From positions 1-18,254 of the forward strand of contig DMHJ01000124.1 in assembly GCA_003449495.1 (NCBI GenBank): a stretch of 18,254 nt of DNA. The letters are read 5' to 3'. Numbering within the stretch: the stretch's first letter is position 1; every line of letters starts with the position of its first letter. Positions 14,771 through 18,254 of this stretch are shown here, piece by piece. The position numbers and the translations under genes were made by a program. The stretch is from Clostridiales bacterium UBA8153. GTDB lineage: Bacteria; Bacillota; Sulfobacillia; UBA8153. The notes beneath the pieces are model-generated. The model was not told where the DNA came from and did not search any database. It saw nothing but the letters and a program-made list of their open reading frames with translations.

Positions 14771-17140
14771 ATGGCTATTCCTGCAACCGTCATGGATAAC
14801 TCGCTTCTGCGCGCCGATGCCGAACTGGATAGCCGCACCAGGATCTTGCGTTGGCGCCCCGGCCTATACGCCATCACTATGGCCGAGGAAGCCAACTTCT
14901 ACATGGGACTCCACCTGAAAGGCCAAGAGTTCAAGAGCATCGATGAGGCCAATCAGTACATACGGCGTCTACTGGCTAGGGAGCGAGTTGTGCCCAAGAT
15001 CCCGGGCGAGACGCCCGCTGAGAGGGCGCAGGCCCTGGTATATGGGGCCACCGGCGCTCCCCGCAAGACACAGCTGGACAAGTGCAGGCAGGCCCTGGAC
15101 ATCTACCCCGCCTGTGCTGACGCCTGGGTGATCATGTCCAAGTACGAGAAGGACGCGAAGGCCAGGCTCAAGATGTTGCAGCAGGCGGTCGAGGCCGGCC
15201 AAGAGCGCCTGCGGGAGGCCGGGATCGAGGTGGACGCCAACGGACGTCCCCGGCCATGGCGCCGCGGGGATGATCCGGATGCACCCGGTATGTGGCATCA
15301 CCCGACCCGGCCGTATATGCGTGCCAGGCTTGCACTGGCGGAACACCTGTACGAGATGGCCGAAAAGCCCGCCGCCATTGACAACTACCGCGACCTGCTG
15401 GAGCTGAACCCCACGGATGAGCAGGGGGTTCGCTACCTTTTGGTCAGGGCGCTGCTGGAGAAGGGCGACGCTGCGGCGGTTTCGGAAGCCACCGCGCTCG
15501 TGGAAAAGCTGCACGATGCCTCCCCTATGTGGGCTTGGACCAAAGCGTTCCTTGCGATCCTGGATAGACAAGATGGACAGCATAAGCCACATGATGAACC
15601 AGGGCCGGGACTGCTCCGGGCAGTGGCGAGGGCGTACTGGGCGAACCCGTTAGTGCCGGACGTGCTGCTGGGCCGCGTCCCCATACCCAGGAAACTGCCT
15701 GAGACCTCGGCCCACGGTAGCGAAGAGGAAGCCCTGATCTACGGCGCCATGGCCATGAGGTACTGGAGCGCCACGCCGGGCATCCGGCTACGGCTCTCGG
15801 ATGCAGTCCACCGGGTCACGGCTGGACTGCCATCGCCGTTTGGCGCATGTACTGCATCGAAAAGGAGAAGGATCGAGCAGCTCTGGGAGGCGCATCGTTT
15901 CGGGGAAGACATAGCCATGAGAGACCGCCACCTGCTCAGGGTAGTCCGGGATCGCCCGGAGTATGCTGCGGTCTGGCTCGTGGCAGGATCCCCCAAGGCG
16001 GAGTCGCTCACTGTCGGCGGCGCGAACCCGTTCGTGGTTGTAGGTATGGAGGAAGCGGTTGAGCAGATCCTGGATGACCCGGGGATGGCCGGCGTGACTA
16101 CCGCGGGCGATCGTGCGATGGGGTTGCCTGGAGTGACAGAGGACAGCGAGGCGGCAAAGGTCCGTAGCGCGATGAAGGCCGCGCTGAAATCCCTCATGCA
16201 GGCGGGCGAGCCCCGTTATGGGGCCATTTACTTCCTCGCCATGGCCTATGCCCACGAATGGGCGTCCGCCGGAAGAGCTGGTTCGATGCTTGACGCAGCA
16301 GTGGTGGCGGGTCACTTGCGCTGTGTCGCGCGCTTGGCATCGGGGGAGATAGGCCCGGGCGCGGTGCTGGCCGGTCTCGAAAGAAACAAACCGTGCCCGT
16401 GCGGCAGTGGCCGCAAAATGAAGGAGTGCTGCGGGAGGCAGGGTAGCTGGCCTGTCCCGTACCTCACCGTCCTCGCCCGTTCCCTGAAGTTGCGGCATGA
16501 CAAAGCCCAACCGCACCTGGCTATTGGCCGGTCGCCTGCCATGGGGCGGGGAGTATACGCCAGCGTGGAGGAACTGAATCGCTTGGAGCCGAGAGACCCT
16601 CTGGTTATCCTGGACAACACTTCGGCAGTGGCTGAGGACCTCTGGGAACAGGGTTGGCAGTTCTCAGCCTCCTGGGCCTTGCAGGACAACATCGCCCTTG
16701 CCCGCACGCTTCCCGACAGGCGCCATCTCGCCACCGCGCTGCGCGATGCGGTCTCCATTCTCTTACGCGGGGATAGCTACCAGGACTCTATCAGTCAGTA
16801 TGCGTGTGAACTGGCGTCGATGGTCGGGGACCCTGGCGAGGCGAGCGAGCTGTGGGCCATGGCGGGGCGAGCGTTCATGGCCAGAGGGAAGCCGATCCAG
16901 GCAGAGCAGGCCATCAACCGGGCCATGTCTACCGGCCGGCCGCACCCCCTTGCCCTACTAGCCCGGGCGGAGCATCTGGTGGTTAGCGGGCTTCGGGAAG
17001 AGGCTTGCGCGGCGTACCGGAAGGTGGTGAAGGCTTGCGCGGCGGCCACTGGGCCGGAGTACGGAGACATGGCGGAGGAAGCCAGGTGGAGGCTGAGGAA
17101 GCTGGAGGGGCAGATCAGAGCCGCAAAGAGGAAGCAATGA
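14771..17140 (+). CDS. TPR-repeat protein with internal SEC-C zinc motif, function unknown
   Basis: The protein has 789 residues. ATG 14771 is preceded by a G-rich stretch (AGGGGGG, spacing about 8). Residues about 90-260 show helical repeats resembling TPR/ST7-like bacterial proteins, including TRPYMRARLALAEHLYEM followed by LLELNPTDEQGVRYLLVRAL. A middle region (about 300-535) is unfamiliar. A SEC-C motif, KPCPCGSGRKMKECCGR, lies at about 540-556 with C542, C544, C553 and C554 (CxCx8CC), predicted to bind zinc. The C-terminal 230 residues contain more TPR-like helices (around 680-770) and end in a basic tail. SEC-C is best known at the C-terminus of SecA and on many uncharacterised proteins, usually terminal; here it is internal. 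No enzyme motif or membrane segment was seen, so it is probably a cytoplasmic scaffold or interaction protein. Confidence 0.85.
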   Translation: MAIPATVMDNSLLRADAELDSRTRILRWRPGLYAITMAEEANFYMGLHLKGQEFKSIDEANQYIRRLLARERVVPKIPGETPAERAQALVYGATGAPRKTQLDKCRQALDIYPACADAWVIMSKYEKDAKARLKMLQQAVEAGQERLREAGIEVDANGRPRPWRRGDDPDAPGMWHHPTRPYMRARLALAEHLYEMAEKPAAIDNYRDLLELNPTDEQGVRYLLVRALLEKGDAAAVSEATALVEKLHDASPMWAWTKAFLAILDRQDGQHKPHDEPGPGLLRAVARAYWANPLVPDVLLGRVPIPRKLPETSAHGSEEEALIYGAMAMRYWSATPGIRLRLSDAVHRVTAGLPSPFGACTASKRRRIEQLWEAHRFGEDIAMRDRHLLRVVRDRPEYAAVWLVAGSPKAESLTVGGANPFVVVGMEEAVEQILDDPGMAGVTTAGDRAMGLPGVTEDSEAAKVRSAMKAALKSLMQAGEPRYGAIYFLAMAYAHEWASAGRAGSMLDAAVVAGHLRCVARLASGEIGPGAVLAGLERNKPCPCGSGRKMKECCGRQGSWPVPYLTVLARSLKLRHDKAQPHLAIGRSPAMGRGVYASVEELNRLEPRDPLVILDNTSAVAEDLWEQGWQFSASWALQDNIALARTLPDRRHLATALRDAVSILLRGDSYQDSISQYACELASMVGDPGEASELWAMAGRAFMARGKPIQAEQAINRAMSTGRPHPLALLARAEHLVVSGLREEACAAYRKVVKACAAATGPEYGDMAEEARWRLRKLEGQIRAAKRKQ

Positions 17141-17250
17141 CCGGCGTGTCCTAAGGTCGACCTGCGACTCCCGCGCCCGGCTCTAGCTACCGTTTCGCCT
17201 TCGAGGTACGAGGGATATCCCGGTGGTTGAACTTAGCATGCCGTCGCCCC

Positions 17251-18254
17251 ATGCATGTGTCATTGGGCGCGGTTCTGCAAGTGGCCGGCATCAAGACCGG
17301 GCACGACTCCATCGAAGTGCTCAGGGGCGGCTTCCCGAGCTATGTCGTCAGGGTAAAGCCGCCCGCCTTTTCGCGAAAGCCAACCGTGATCGTGAAAGCC
17401 TGTGTAGGCGCATCGCGCGAACCGGACGTCCTCCTGCATTTGCACCGAGCCGGTTTTCCGGTTCCGGCTGTCCTCGACATCAGGCAGGGCGACGGCTTCA
17501 GGGTCGTCCTCGAAGATGCCGGTACGGATACACTTTGCAAGCGTGCGGATCCGGAGTGGTACATGCGGGCGGTGCGAGAGATTGCGGGGATGCACGGGGC
17601 TTCTGTGCCGCCTACAAAGCTGGGCGGGTCCGGCAAAGCCCTAACCGGGATGCTGCCAACCTATGATGTGAGCAGGTGGTTGTCGGTCGTCCGCAGCGGA
17701 CTTGATGGGACCGTGCGCCGTCTCAAGGATGGCACCTACACGGGGTTTGATGCTCCTTGGGGGCGACAAGGTCGGCATGTCCTGGAAAGTGTGGCGGAGA
17801 AGAGCCTGGAGATGATTGCCGGCTGGGAAGGGCCCGGTGGACCAGCCAACCCCGAGGCCCGGTGGTCACTTCCTCCCAGCCTAGTTCACGGCGATTATCG
17901 CGACGGGAACATTCTCATCCGTCCCGCCCAGGCGAGAGTAGCCGGAGAACGGGCCGGTGGATGGGTCACCGCTCTGGCCGCCCCGGAGGAGGCGGCTCGG
18001 GAACTGGTCATCATAGACTGGGACAGCGCCAGATGGGACTCGGGTTTCTTCGACCTGGTATCCTTGTACGATGTGTCGGAGCGGATGGGGACGTGCCGCC
18101 TGGATCCTGAACAGCTCATCGACACCTACTTGCGCACGCGATGGGCGGAAGACACGCGCCTGACTCGTGGCATCGTACACTCCGAGTGGCACCGGTGCTG
18201 CATCCTGCGGGCGTGGGACGAACTCAGGTGGTTCTCCGAGACCGGGGAAGACTT
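17251..18254 (+). CDS. APH-family small-molecule kinase-like protein (3' partial)
   Basis: A frame open to the right edge encodes at least 334 residues. An N-terminal lobe has GGFPSYVVRV (the phosphate-binding strand pair) and TVIVKA with the probable ATP-site Lys. The hinge segment is VVLEDAG. The catalytic loop HGDYRDGN (17887-17910) and the metal-binding IIDWDSA (18010-18030) are clear, followed by FFDLVSLY. These are the Brenner-type motifs of the aminoglycoside/choline/fructosamine kinase superfamily, which transfers phosphate from ATP to small alcohols or amines; substrate unknown. The start is uncertain: ATG 17251 lacks a ribosome binding site, while in-frame TTG 17227 has a GAGGGA about 11 bases upstream. 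It follows the TPR/SEC-C gene by 110 bases. The insertion between catalytic loop and IIDWD (about 33 residues) is longer than usual. Confidence 0.85.
   Translation, partial: MHVSLGAVLQVAGIKTGHDSIEVLRGGFPSYVVRVKPPAFSRKPTVIVKACVGASREPDVLLHLHRAGFPVPAVLDIRQGDGFRVVLEDAGTDTLCKRADPEWYMRAVREIAGMHGASVPPTKLGGSGKALTGMLPTYDVSRWLSVVRSGLDGTVRRLKDGTYTGFDAPWGRQGRHVLESVAEKSLEMIAGWEGPGGPANPEARWSLPPSLVHGDYRDGNILIRPAQARVAGERAGGWVTALAAPEEAARELVIIDWDSARWDSGFFDLVSLYDVSERMGTCRLDPEQLIDTYLRTRWAEDTRLTRGIVHSEWHRCCILRAWDELRWFSETGED

Noticed and set aside
14388-14918. GTG-initiated 176-residue frame in the gap after the phosphoesterase
   Set aside because: No ribosome binding site, no recognisable domain, Arg/Pro-rich, and it overlaps the TPR gene start by about 150 bases.
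17223-17666. 147-residue + strand frame at the start of the kinase-like gene
   Set aside because: It is an alternative frame of the APH-like gene, whose motifs are in the frame of ATG 17251 and which stays open to the window end.
1-18254. tRNA, rRNA, CRISPR, insertion sequence or phage signatures
   Set aside because: I looked for repeat-spacer patterns, transposase/integrase motifs and tRNA-like arms and saw none.

Overview
All convincing genes in this window lie on the + strand of a GC-rich genome with purine-rich ribosome binding sites and frequent GTG/TTG starts. The gene content suggests a strictly anaerobic, H2-metabolising Firmicute of the Clostridia/Desulfotomaculia/Moorella type. The evidence is multimeric [FeFe]-hydrogenases, a DUF5665 protein next to a YteA-like TraR/DksA protein, and the lspA-rluD pair followed by a phosphoribosyltransferase gene. 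The assignment comes from gene content only; species cannot be named.

Bases 1-8097 are a hydrogenase operon with duplicated subunits. Its order is a HydB/NuoF-like flavoprotein fused to a complete GltD/NfnB-like NADPH oxidoreductase (5' end outside the window), [FeFe]-hydrogenase HydA1, an intercistronic hairpin, HydC (NuoE-like), a second HydB (NuoF-like, without the usual C-terminal ferredoxin extension), and a second hydrogenase HydA2 that overlaps hydB by 7 bases. Together the genes look able to connect H2, NAD(H), NADP(H) and possibly ferredoxin. The operon ends at a strong hairpin (8109-8136).

Bases 8180-10293 hold a good promoter and an OmpR/PhoB-type response regulator overlapping a membrane histidine kinase. 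Next come a small DUF5665 membrane protein (10369-10683) and a TraR/DksA zinc-finger gene. The well-initiated reading frame of the latter ends after 21 codons at CTT-TGA and continues perfectly in the +1 frame, the same slip dipeptide-stop context as bacterial prfB. This is the most surprising small-scale signal here.

Bases 11217-13312 hold a near-consensus promoter, lspA (lipoprotein signal peptidase), rluD-type pseudouridine synthase and an orotate phosphoribosyltransferase-like gene with a deviant PRPP loop. The last sits where many Firmicutes have pyrR. A YaeI/YkuE-type metallophosphoesterase follows (13457-14365).

The right end is accessory-looking. It has a 405-base gap without a convincing gene, a 789-residue TPR protein of unknown function with an internal SEC-C zinc motif, and an APH-family kinase-like gene that runs off the window edge. 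No tRNA, rRNA, transposase, CRISPR array or phage gene was seen.
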